A DNA stretch of 41,570 nt from Niabella sp. (GTDB lineage Bacteria > Bacteroidota > Bacteroidia > Chitinophagales > Chitinophagaceae), in the NCBI GenBank assembly GCA_017744795.1, contig JAGIAQ010000015.1, forward strand, positions 7,056-48,625. Reading direction: 5' to 3'. Both the position numbers and the translations under genes were made by a program. Under the pieces are notes generated by a model. It searched no databases, had not been told where the DNA came from, and saw nothing but the letters and a program-made list of their open reading frames with translations. Positions 33,780 to 40,407 of the stretch are shown in pieces (position 1 is the stretch's first letter; each line of letters opens with the position of its first letter).

Positions 33780-34385
33780 ATGGCAAATTGGGTTACCGTA
33801 TTTATTGATGAATTGAAGCATACAAGCCTGTTAGAATGGCTGGGCGCAGGTTTTGGTGCGGCCGAAGTGCTGTTGGCAAAGGCGAATAAAGTATGGCTAT
33901 ACCCCGCGGGAATACTATCCGTGGGAATCACTATTTACCTTTTTCAACAGAGTGGCCTATATGCGGAAACGGTATTGAATGGATATTATCTTATCATGAG
34001 TATTTATGGCTGGTGGTTTTGGGTACATAAACGTGCTGTCCATCCTTTGCCGGTAACCCGGTCGGATTCGCGGGACAAAAAAATAACGATGGCGATAGCG
34101 GTGGGCGGTTTTGTGTTTTTATATTTCGCTCTAAAATATTGTACCAATTCTGTTGTGCCGGTAATGGACGCTTTTGTTAGCGCCACGGCCTGGGCGGGCA
34201 TGTGGTTACTGGCTAAACGGAAATTAGAGAACTGGATATGGCTGAACATCAGTAATGCTGTAGCCATTCCTTTATTGTTTTACAAACAACTTCCCGTATA
34301 TGCGCTGCTGACATTATTTTTATTTGCAGTAGCGGTGGTTGGATTTTTTGACTGGAGAAAAATAGTAGTAGAAAATGATCAGTGA
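33780..34385 (+). CDS. pnuT: PnuC/PnuT-family vitamin transporter, probably thiamine (PnuT)
   Basis: This 201-residue membrane protein is counted from the ATG at 33780; a GTG at 33765 is an alternative. About six to seven helices and the family motif SIYGWWFWVHKR (residues 74-85) identify the PnuC superfamily, whose members carry nicotinamide riboside, riboflavin or thiamine down their gradient. The TPP riboswitch immediately upstream points to thiamine. A NadR-like kinase gene at 38030 leaves nicotinamide riboside as the alternative, but it lies on the other strand. The stop overlaps the next gene by 11 bases. Confidence 0.88.
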   Translation: MANWVTVFIDELKHTSLLEWLGAGFGAAEVLLAKANKVWLYPAGILSVGITIYLFQQSGLYAETVLNGYYLIMSIYGWWFWVHKRAVHPLPVTRSDSRDKKITMAIAVGGFVFLYFALKYCTNSVVPVMDAFVSATAWAGMWLLAKRKLENWIWLNISNAVAIPLLFYKQLPVYALLTLFLFAVAVVGFFDWRKIVVENDQ

Positions 34386-35448
34386 ACAAACTATAGCAAC
34401 GCTGGCTGCGCTGGCAAAATCGTCGGATGAACAGGGCATTTTATTGCCGGAACAACTAGCGATTATTTACCGTGAGCGATGGTTCAGGCTGTTTGTGCCC
34501 AAAACGCAGGGCGGGCTGGAGCTGGGCTTACCGGAAGGGTTGGCCTTGGAAGAAGCGCTGGCCCGCATTGACGGCAGCCTGGGGTGGACGGTAACCCTTT
34601 GCGCCGGCGCATCTCTTTTCACTGGTTATCTGCCCCGGCAGCTGACGGATCCTTTTTTTGAAGACCCTGCCGTTTGTTTTGGCGGAAGTGGCGCGGTTTC
34701 AGGTATCGCAAAAGAGATACCTGGTGGTTACCTTGTGAACGGATCCTGGAAATATGCTACCGGAACGCCTTATTGTACCTGTTTTACGGCGAACTGTAAA
34801 ATTGAGCGGGCAGGCCAGCTGCTTAGGGATGCAGCGGGTATGCCGTTGTATCGCTCGTTTATATTTAAACGGGAAGAGGTTGCGATCGAAAAGGACTGGA
34901 ATGCCATGGGACTGAAAGCTACGGCCAGCGATAGTTTTAGCGTTACGGGGTTAACGGTTCCTGCAGACCGGAGTTTTATGATCGATCCCGGTGCTGCAAC
35001 CTGGCCGGACGCCATTTTTCAATACCCTTTTTTGCAGTTTGCTGAAGCCACCCTTGCGGTGAATACTTTTGGAATGGCACAACATTTCCTGGCTGAATTT
35101 GACAAGCTAATGCAGCATAAAATAACGTCCGGCGGCTTTACCGCCGATCGGGAAACACTAATGCAGGGCCGGTTAACCATGGCCGCCAATCACCTGCAAA
35201 AATTGCGGGCCCGCTTCTATAGCGTTATAGAAGAATCCTGGGCAATCGCTGTAAAAGGGGAGGAAATACCCCAGGCAATATTGGAAGATATTACGCAATT
35301 GAGCCGGGGGCTTACAAAATCATCGCGCGAGCTGGTGGGTGATCTGTACCCCTATTGCGGCGTGGGCGCCACACAAAACGGTACGGTGATCAATCATATT
35401 TTCAGGGATATTTTTACAGCCAGCCAGCATTTGCTGCTGAATTTATAA
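34375..35448 (+). CDS. Acyl-CoA-dehydrogenase-fold flavoprotein
   Basis: This 357-residue protein has the acyl-CoA dehydrogenase order: N-terminal helices with RWFRLFVPKTQGGLELG, a middle beta domain with GSWKYATGTPYCTCF and GLKATASDSFSVTGLTVP, and a C-terminal helical domain ending in HIFRDIFTASQHLLL. The last motif resembles the acyl-CoA_dh_2 group (PF08028), which includes flavin-dependent monooxygenases such as HsaA. Substrate is unknown. Its start overlaps the pnuT stop by 11 bases, so it is under the TPP riboswitch. A role in handling thiamine or a precursor is possible but only inferred. Confidence 0.82.
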   Translation: MISEQTIATLAALAKSSDEQGILLPEQLAIIYRERWFRLFVPKTQGGLELGLPEGLALEEALARIDGSLGWTVTLCAGASLFTGYLPRQLTDPFFEDPAVCFGGSGAVSGIAKEIPGGYLVNGSWKYATGTPYCTCFTANCKIERAGQLLRDAAGMPLYRSFIFKREEVAIEKDWNAMGLKATASDSFSVTGLTVPADRSFMIDPGAATWPDAIFQYPFLQFAEATLAVNTFGMAQHFLAEFDKLMQHKITSGGFTADRETLMQGRLTMAANHLQKLRARFYSVIEESWAIAVKGEEIPQAILEDITQLSRGLTKSSRELVGDLYPYCGVGATQNGTVINHIFRDIFTASQHLLLNL

Positions 35449-35473
35449 AAGAAAAGCCCCGGACTTGCCGGGA
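35447..35473 (-). terminator. Terminator of the small membrane-protein gene
   Basis: On the minus strand TCCCGG pairs with CCGGGG around CAAGT (35457-35473), followed by CTTTTCTTTT. It lies directly after the stop of the plus-strand flavoprotein gene and may also slow that transcript. Confidence 0.75.
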
Positions 35474-35509
35474 CCTCCAATAGTTTTAAAAGGCTTGTTT
35501 TAGCAGAGC

Positions 35510-35701
35510 CTAAGAAGCGGACTGTGTCGAACTTCCCTGGTTCACCTGGTTTTTCAGGTTGTTCAGATTATCTTTAAGTCTGTTGCCTAAATCCGTGACT
35601 TTATTTTTAATAGTTGATTTCTGCTCGGGGCTCATCTTATACCAGGCAGCTGCCGCAGCCAACCCCAAAGCTAAAAGACCATTTCTTGTGTTTTTGTTCA
35701 T
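35510..35701 (-). CDS. Small membrane-anchored helical protein (YtxH-like in layout)
   Basis: This 63-residue protein is counted from the ATG at 35701 (a second ATG lies at 35707). A short hydrophobic segment, NGLLALGLAAAAAWYKM, is followed by a charged helix, KSTIKNKVTDLGNRLKDNLNNLKNQV, that ends in a Ser-rich tail. The layout of a membrane anchor plus amphipathic helix recalls YtxH-type stress proteins. I cannot assign a family with certainty. A terminator follows. Confidence 0.7.
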   Translation of the reverse strand: MNKNTRNGLLALGLAAAAAWYKMSPEQKSTIKNKVTDLGNRLKDNLNNLKNQVNQGSSTQSAS

Positions 35702-35760
35702 TACCAATGCGTTTTAAAAAGTTAGTTAATAACAAATGTAACAAAAAATTGTGCCATAAA

Positions 35761-36261
35761 TCAACCAAATTGCTTATCGTCCGCTGAAGGCCCGTAACTA
35801 GCGGGCAAAGGAATCTCATTTAAGCGGTAATATACGCCCAGCTGTGCCCGATGGTGGGTGATCTGGTTCAGGGAATGACGAATGGCGCCGTATTTAGACC
35901 ATTCGGCCAATTTATGACCGTTGCTGGCAATGCTCCAGGAGGGTTCCAGGTCGGCTTCAGCAGCGGCGGCCAAAGTATCGCTGCTGGCGCGGTAATTTTT
36001 ATCTAATTCTTCCAGCAATTGCTCCCTTGAGGTGATCAGGGTAGGTTTGTAATCGCCCGTGGCAAAATCCAGGGTATCTGTAGGCAATATGAACGAAGGC
36101 CAGGCAAAGATTTCAGCAATATGTCCCGCAAGGCGATCGAGCTTCATACTTTTTTCGTGAGGGGCATAGCCGGCTTTATCGGCCGGATACAATTCAAAAA
36201 ACTTTTTGGTGGTTTGATATTCGTGCTCCAGTTCCGAATTCAGTTGCTGCAACGTATTCAT
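35761..36261 (-). CDS. DinB-like four-helix protein
   Basis: This 166-residue protein has the DinB/YfiT features: an N-terminal helix, His47 in LAGHIAEI, and the C-terminal HSLNQITHHRAQLGVYYRL with His136-His137. The C-terminal IPLPASYGPSADDKQF is typical of one subgroup. In the HHR motif the residue three before the histidine pair is Gln133, where many members have the third metal-binding His, so metal binding may differ. These are putative metal-dependent thiol transferases. Monocistronic. Confidence 0.85.
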   Translation of the reverse strand: MNTLQQLNSELEHEYQTTKKFFELYPADKAGYAPHEKSMKLDRLAGHIAEIFAWPSFILPTDTLDFATGDYKPTLITSREQLLEELDKNYRASSDTLAAAAEADLEPSWSIASNGHKLAEWSKYGAIRHSLNQITHHRAQLGVYYRLNEIPLPASYGPSADDKQFG

Positions 36262-36396
36262 AGTATAATAAGAATTTTAATGAGCCTTAAAGGTACAGGT
36301 TAAATAGCGCGAATCTGAAATCGGGGGTTAAATAAACTTTAAATTGGCGTCCTTTATATTAAAAATGAACCTGAAATTCCGGAACTTTTTGACAAC

Positions 36397-36424
36397 TTGT
36401 ATGTTTATGAAGTAACTATTTTTG
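36397..36424 (+). promoter_or_regulatory. Putative promoter of the thioredoxin-like gene
   Basis: TATTTTTG (36417-36424) is an exact -7 element, with TTG at 36397-36399, 17 bases upstream. The start codon follows at 36450. Confidence 0.5.
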
Positions 36425-36449
36425 AATTGATAAAAATTAAAGAACCGTT

Positions 36450-37016
36450 ATGATGACCTTTCAACAGTACCAGGACTATTTTGATGCAATACTGAACACT
36501 TCCGAACCCCAACCTCCCTATGATAATGAAAGCTATTTGCAGTATGCAAAATTAAACGGGTCGAGGTCCCAGCGTTGGCTGAAACAAAACCCGCTAACGG
36601 AAGCAACAAAGAAAATAGTAACAGCCATTGCACAAAAACAGCAATGGGTGGTTATTACAGAACCCTGGTGCGGGGACGCAGCGCATATTGTGCCCATTCT
36701 GTACCTGATGAGCCAGCTGAACGACAAGATCGATTTTAAATTACAGCTACGTGATACAGACTCGGAGATAGAACAATACCTGACTCATGGAACCCGTTCC
36801 ATCCCCATTCTGGTGGTACGGGATGAAAAAGGAACTGACCTGTTTCATTGGGGACCCAGACCGGCGGCCGCGAAAAAAGTATATGAAGAACTGAAAGAAC
36901 AGCAAGCTGATTTTGAGGCGGCGAAAATTGCGCTGCAGCAGGTGTATAATGCTGATAAAAGTTTGGGTATCCAGGAGGAAGTAAGCCGGTTGCTGTTGGA
37001 GCACTCTAAAAACTAG
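36450..37016 (+). CDS. Thioredoxin-fold protein with a single active-site cysteine
   Basis: This 188-residue protein has the thioredoxin-like motif EPWCGDAAH with Cys74; the second cysteine of CxxC is replaced, leaving CGDA. The cis-proline motif RSIPIL (Pro119) is kept. The group corresponds to a Bacteroidota thioredoxin-family set (Thioredoxin_9-like). With one cysteine it cannot cycle as a normal dithiol oxidoreductase; monothiol or non-redox roles are possible. There is no signal peptide, so it is cytoplasmic. Either of the first two ATGs may be the start. Confidence 0.85.
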   Translation: MMTFQQYQDYFDAILNTSEPQPPYDNESYLQYAKLNGSRSQRWLKQNPLTEATKKIVTAIAQKQQWVVITEPWCGDAAHIVPILYLMSQLNDKIDFKLQLRDTDSEIEQYLTHGTRSIPILVVRDEKGTDLFHWGPRPAAAKKVYEELKEQQADFEAAKIALQQVYNADKSLGIQEEVSRLLLEHSKN

Positions 37017-37053
37017 TCAATCAAAGTCGTTTACTTAAGCGCAGGATTCCGAT

Positions 37054-37088
37054 GAATGTAGAATAAGAAATATTGAATAAGAAATGTA
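37054..37088. repeat. Heptamer array (GAATGTA/GAATAAG words)
   Basis: Five 7-base words follow one another (GAATGTA, GAATAAG, AAATATT and so on). The same words appear inverted at 37520-37561, and GAATGTA twice at 37456-37469, so the two arrays flank about 430 bp. Confidence 0.7.
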
Positions 37089-37259
37089 AAAGGGCATTAT
37101 TTCAGTAACATTCAGTGTTCATTCTTTTTTGATATTTTTAATCCGCGAAAGAAGTATCTGAAGATACAGCCCGTTTCCCCGAGAGAATACAGAAATTATG
37201 ACGAAAAATAAAGCAGCAGGATGGTGCCATAACCAGGCCTGAAGCGCCGGGTTGACCGG

Positions 37260-37295
37260 TTCCGCCCCAGCCCGGTCGCGGGATAGGGGGCGGAA
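37260..37295. repeat. Strong nested hairpin
   Basis: TTCCGCCCC (37260-37268) pairs perfectly with GGGGCGGAA (37287-37295). Inside it CCCG pairs with CGGG around GTCG. No T-run follows. Confidence 0.65.
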
Positions 37296-37519
37296 TTCAC
37301 CTTCCGGCGGAAAAAGCAAAACAGAATGATGTTAGCAATAGAAGTGAAAAAAAGCTACCAGCAATTGCTTTTACAAAAGATGTTTTAGGCAATGAATGCA
37401 GTCCTCTGTAAGAGCCACAAGAAGATCCGGTCTGAAAGCTTAAGTAAACGACATTGAATGTAGAATGTAAAACCAGATCATGTTTCAGCAATGAAAATCG
37501 CTAACCCAACGCAATACCC

Positions 37520-37561
37520 TTTCTCATTTCTTATTGATTATTCTATATTTTACATTTCCAT
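37520..37561. repeat. Heptamer array (TTTCTTA words), inverted partner of 37054
   Basis: Six words (TTTCTCA, TTTCTTA, TTGATTA, TTCTATA and so on) repeat with a period of 7. They are reverse complements of the words at 37054-37088. Confidence 0.7.
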
Positions 37562-37670
37562 AAGCACGGGATCCCTCCTCGGCTTCGCAGAGGTTGGGAT
37601 GACGTTTACCTGTGCCTTCTGTGCTTCAGTGGCAAAAAAGGAGGAATAATAATCTCCCCTTAAAAAGATA

Positions 37671-37700
37671 AAGGCCGGTTAACAATTGTTGACCGGCCTT
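37671..37700. terminator. 15-bp inverted repeat, terminator-like on the minus strand
   Basis: Fifteen-base arms starting AAGGCCGGT and ending ACCGGCCTT match with one G-U pair. On the minus strand the stem is followed by TATCTTTTT. It could end a minus-strand transcript, such as the small RNA candidate beyond its own T-run. Confidence 0.55.
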
Positions 37701-37730
37701 CTTCATATATAATACGGAATATGTCTTTAA

Positions 37731-37880
37731 AAAAAATAAGAGGGGCATACTATGACCTAGAAAGATCCGGTAGCCCACTCTTAAGCCCTCTAAACCGACG
37801 TAAAAGTAGGAAGCTTTACTGATCGTTTAAAAGGTTATTCGATGAACTACCTTAATTTTCAGGTGGACCCGTAAAAAAAA
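37731..37880 (-). ncRNA. Candidate structured small RNA
   Basis: Three hairpins stand in a row. One is closed by AGAGGGGC (37739-37746) and GCCCTCT (37785-37791), one is GTAAA/TTTAC near 37800-37820, and one is AAGGT/ACCTT near 37830-37852. Read on the minus strand, the last stem to be made is followed by TATTTTTTTT, as in an intrinsic terminator. Upstream, near 37880, TATCTTTT resembles a -7 element. No open frame is present. It may be a 6S-like or other regulatory RNA; I cannot match it to a named family. Confidence 0.4.
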
Positions 37881-38029
37881 AAGATAAAGGAAAAAAAGGA
37901 GTGCCGCCCGGATGCTTTTTTCTGTTTTACAGGGCGCGCAACACCAGGGAAAACGGGGGTTAGGGCCGCTTTGAAAACTTGTTTTAAATCAATTGCATTT
38001 TGAAAGTAAATAGCGGTCGTGGTTGGGGA

Positions 38030-38563
38030 TCATTTAAAAAAGGAGTCAATTGCAGTTATTGCCGCCTGCGTTCTTCCGTTTTGGGTTCCACTAATAACAG
38101 CCCAGGGTGTTTGTTGTGCAGTGAGCTCAGCTTTATAAATAGTAAAGAGGTGGTCTCTTGTTTCAAGATCGGGGTATTCCCGCAATTCATCTTTTGCCCA
38201 GGGAAGATCCGTGTTGCATAATAAATACAGATCGTATTTGCGGGCGGCAATTGCATTCAGGATAAAAGGATCGCATTTGCCAAAAACAAATTCGCTCCAG
38301 ACCTTCATCACATACATGTCTGTATCAATAAAAACAAAGGGATGTGCCCCGGCAGCAGCAGCTTCTACAAGCCGGTCTTCAAGCTCCAGCTGTCCTCCGG
38401 CTATTGTCTGCAAATCGGGATAGGTATAACGGGCGCCATTCTTTAAAAGATATTCCCGCGCATATTCGGGGCACCACAGTGCCTGATAGTGTTGGGCAAG
38501 CGCCGCGCACAAACTGCTTTTCCCGGTACTTTCGGGTCCTATTATTACAACTTTCTTTACCAT
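38030..38563 (-). CDS. NadR-like AAA ATPase/nicotinamide riboside kinase domain protein
   Basis: This 177-residue P-loop protein (from the second of two ATGs) has Walker A GPESTGKSS near residues 9-17, followed by the pattern CPEYAREYL typical of the NadR C-terminal kinase group (COG3172). FIDTDMYVMKVWSEFVFG and CNTDLPWAKDELREYPD are also characteristic. NadR kinases phosphorylate nicotinamide riboside in NAD salvage, and the adenylyltransferase part is missing. In other Bacteroidota such genes often accompany pnuC; here a PnuC-family gene lies 4 kb away in the opposite direction. Confidence 0.85.
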   Translation of the reverse strand: MVKKVVIIGPESTGKSSLCAALAQHYQALWCPEYAREYLLKNGARYTYPDLQTIAGGQLELEDRLVEAAAAGAHPFVFIDTDMYVMKVWSEFVFGKCDPFILNAIAARKYDLYLLCNTDLPWAKDELREYPDLETRDHLFTIYKAELTAQQTPWAVISGTQNGRTQAAITAIDSFFK

Positions 38564-38566
38564 CAC

Positions 38567-38883
38567 AACTATAAATTGTCCTCTTTTAAATATTTAAAAT
38601 AAACCACATAGGATCATAGTTTTATCGATAAGAAATACTAGTTACAGATTTTTATTTCGACTTAACTCCTAAGGTGAGCGATAAACTATCGTTGGTCCTG
38701 CCAGGCATACATAGGCTCCGCCAAGGGCGGAATACGTAATCTTCCAATCACAAATGAGTTATGTGTTTTTATGTTTTCTTTTATCATTATGATCTCTATG
38801 CGCCTATGTGGTTAAATGATCTACACATAAAAAAACGCCATCAGGAAATTGATGACGCTAATTATTTTACATTGACGATTAAA
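38567..38883. other. Gene-free region with small hairpins and repeat words
   Basis: No credible gene is seen. Small hairpins occur near 38670-38690 (GCGATA/TATCG) and near 38715-38730 (CCGCC/GGCGG around AAG). Words resembling TATGTGGTTAAA appear near 38800 and, complemented, near 38605. A terminator for nfu lies at 38829-38857. Confidence 0.6.
38829..38857 (-). terminator. Terminator of nfu
   Basis: On the minus strand CGTCATCA pairs with TGATGGCG (one G-U pair) around a 6-nt loop, followed by seven Ts. It lies 27 bases after the nfu stop. Confidence 0.88.
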
Positions 38884-39480
38884 TTATTCTGCTTCTGCAA
38901 CTACTTCTTTAACCTCAGGGATCATGCGTTTCATCATACCTTCAATGCCTGCTTTTAAGGTGATCATAGAGGAGGGGCATCCGCTGCAGCTTCCCTGCAT
39001 CATCAGGTTTACCACGCCATCATTATAACTGCGGAACTGGATCGCACCGCCATCCATTTCAACCGCGGGCTTTACATAGTTTTCTAATAATTCCTTGATG
39101 CGTTTTACCACATCGTCATCATCAGCTGCTACTTCATTGCTGCTTTCTTTTTTAACGGTAATCACTTCATCCTCATTGATCACCACTTTACCTTCCTCCA
39201 GGTAATCTTTTAAAAACTGGCGTATGGAGGGGGTTACATCCTGCCATTCTGCATCCGCAGTTTTGGTAAGGGTAACAAAGTTGCTGGCAATAAAAACGGC
39301 CTTAATAAAAGGAAAACCAAATAATTCTATAGCCAGGGGCGAAGGTTTAGCCGCCTCCACATCGGGGAAATCGATACTTTTGCCCGGGTAAAGCAGTTTG
39401 TTAGCCACAAACTTCATTGTTTCCGGGTTAGGTGTCATTTCTGTATAAATACTGATCACGGGGTTCCCTGTTTTTATCAT
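38884..39480 (-). CDS. nfu: Nfu-type Fe-S cluster scaffold/carrier protein
   Basis: This is a 198-residue protein from the ATG at 39480; a longer frame to 39510 would start upstream of the promoter element. An N-terminal Nfu_N scaffold domain (ISIYTEMTPNPETMKFVANK) is joined by an acidic linker to a C-terminal NifU-like domain. The cluster-binding Cys165 and Cys168 lie in GSCSGCPSS. It carries assembled [4Fe-4S] clusters to apoproteins in the cytoplasm. The combination of Nfu_N and NifU-C domains is common in Bacteroidota and in mitochondria. Confidence 0.95.
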   Translation of the reverse strand: MIKTGNPVISIYTEMTPNPETMKFVANKLLYPGKSIDFPDVEAAKPSPLAIELFGFPFIKAVFIASNFVTLTKTADAEWQDVTPSIRQFLKDYLEEGKVVINEDEVITVKKESSNEVAADDDDVVKRIKELLENYVKPAVEMDGGAIQFRSYNDGVVNLMMQGSCSGCPSSMITLKAGIEGMMKRMIPEVKEVVAEAE

Positions 39481-39498
39481 GCTCTTACAATTAAAGTA

Positions 39499-39506
39499 CA
39501 AAATTA
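39499..39506 (-). promoter_or_regulatory. -7 promoter element TAATTTTG of nfu
   Basis: It matches TAnnTTTG exactly on the minus strand and ends 19 bases before the ATG at 39480, which supports that start. Confidence 0.5.
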
Positions 39507-39692
39507 ACAATATTTGACGGCATTGGTTGAATATCTTTAGATACTGGATCTGACCAAAAAAATGGAGTTAACAATTAGCCGGGAATCCGGAAAGACGGGA
39601 AAGTATTGTTTTTCAATTCTTAAGACTTACCGCTTCACCGCCTTGCCGGCTCAAAAAATACTTTTTAGTCGGACCCATAAGAAATCTCATAA

Positions 39693-40058
39693 ATGAAAAA
39701 AATATACTATCTCGGCACCTGTGATACCTGTAAAAAGATAATGAAAGAAACCGGCATCAGCGCAGCTGCCGGTTTTGAACTACAGGATATTAAGACGCAG
39801 CCGATTACGGAGAGCCAGTTAACGGCTATGAAAAAGAAGACCGGCTCCTATGAAGCATTATTCAGCAAACGGGCGATCCTTTATAAAGAGCTGGGATTAA
39901 AGGATCAGCAATTAACGGAATCGGATTACAAAGCCTATATCTTAAAAGAATACACCTTTCTAAAGCGGCCTGTGGTGCTGATCGGCGATACGATTTTTGT
40001 TGGCAATGAAAAGAAGACGGTGGAGGCGTTGAAAGCAACAGTGAATGGTGAAAAGTGA
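39693..40058 (+). CDS. ArsC/Spx-family thioredoxin-fold protein
   Basis: This 121-residue protein has CDTC at Cys10-Cys13 near the N-terminus, as in the Spx/YffB branch of the arsenate-reductase family. A conserved RP dipeptide lies in FLKRPVVLIGDTIFVG. Members are glutathione-dependent reductases or RNA-polymerase-binding regulators; the exact role cannot be told. The final codons (VNGEK and stop) consist of the heptamer words GTGAATG and GTGAAAA, so the C-terminus is repeat-derived. No ars operon is near. Confidence 0.85.
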   Translation: MKKIYYLGTCDTCKKIMKETGISAAAGFELQDIKTQPITESQLTAMKKKTGSYEALFSKRAILYKELGLKDQQLTESDYKAYILKEYTFLKRPVVLIGDTIFVGNEKKTVEALKATVNGEK

Positions 40059-40106
40059 AGCAAATTTGAAAATGTGTGAATGTGGAAATTTGAAAATGTA
40101 AAAGCA
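40041..40106. repeat. Heptamer array joining two word families across a stop codon
   Basis: Words begin every 7 bases at 40041 (GTGAATG), 40048 (GTGAAAA), 40055, 40062 (AAATTTG), 40069 (AAAATGT) and 40076. After 3 extra bases they resume at 40086 (AAATTTG), 40093 and 40100. The phase runs unbroken from the GTSAAYR family into an AAATTTG/AAAATGT family. Confidence 0.75.
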
Positions 40107-40407
40107 AATGAGGTTTCAGGAACCAGGGTTTCCAAACCAAAGTGAAATTTTCCCTCATTTCCTTAAAAGATTACGGAAGTTATGACGAAAAAGGCGTTCG
40201 GATAAAAGATAAGAGAAGGAACAAAAGACAGTGAAGCGGCTAATTGAAGCCTCCTGATTCCGGCGGAATGCTACGGAGGCACAGAAACTCAGCGCTCTTC
40301 AGTGTTTCTGTGGCGAGGAGAAATATGTAAAGAGCTTTTGGGCTGCGGAAAACCTATATCAAATCCTCAAGAATCTTCCCGCCGCTCCGTCTTCCCGGCG
40401 ATCATAA
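40059..40407. other. Gene-free region with repeats and a nested hairpin
   Basis: After the heptamer array it holds a 24-bp motif at 40169-40192 (3 mismatches to 37185-37208) and a nested hairpin at 40249-40280 (GCCTCC/GGAGGC outside, ATTCC/GGAAT inside). No gene is seen. Confidence 0.65.

Larger units (their letters stand above)
37017..38029. other. 1-kb gene-free region built of repeats, hairpins and a candidate small RNA
   Basis: No credible coding sequence was found in either strand. The region holds inverted heptamer arrays at 37054-37088 and 37520-37561, a 24-bp motif at 37185-37208 also found at 40169, a nested hairpin at 37260-37295, a 15-bp inverted repeat at 37671-37700, and the structured element at 37731-37880. 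A segment at 37565-37600 resembles a common scattered repeat (GGGATCCCTCCTCGGC...). Confidence 0.7.

Noticed and set aside
33535..33786. N-terminal extension of the SET-domain frame on the minus strand
   Set aside because: It runs antisense through the TPP riboswitch and shows no domain; the ATG at 33534 starts the SET domain properly.
37017..38029. Small open frames in the 1-kb gap
   Set aside because: Frames of 60-75 codons overlap repeats and hairpins, have no domain and no consistent start context.
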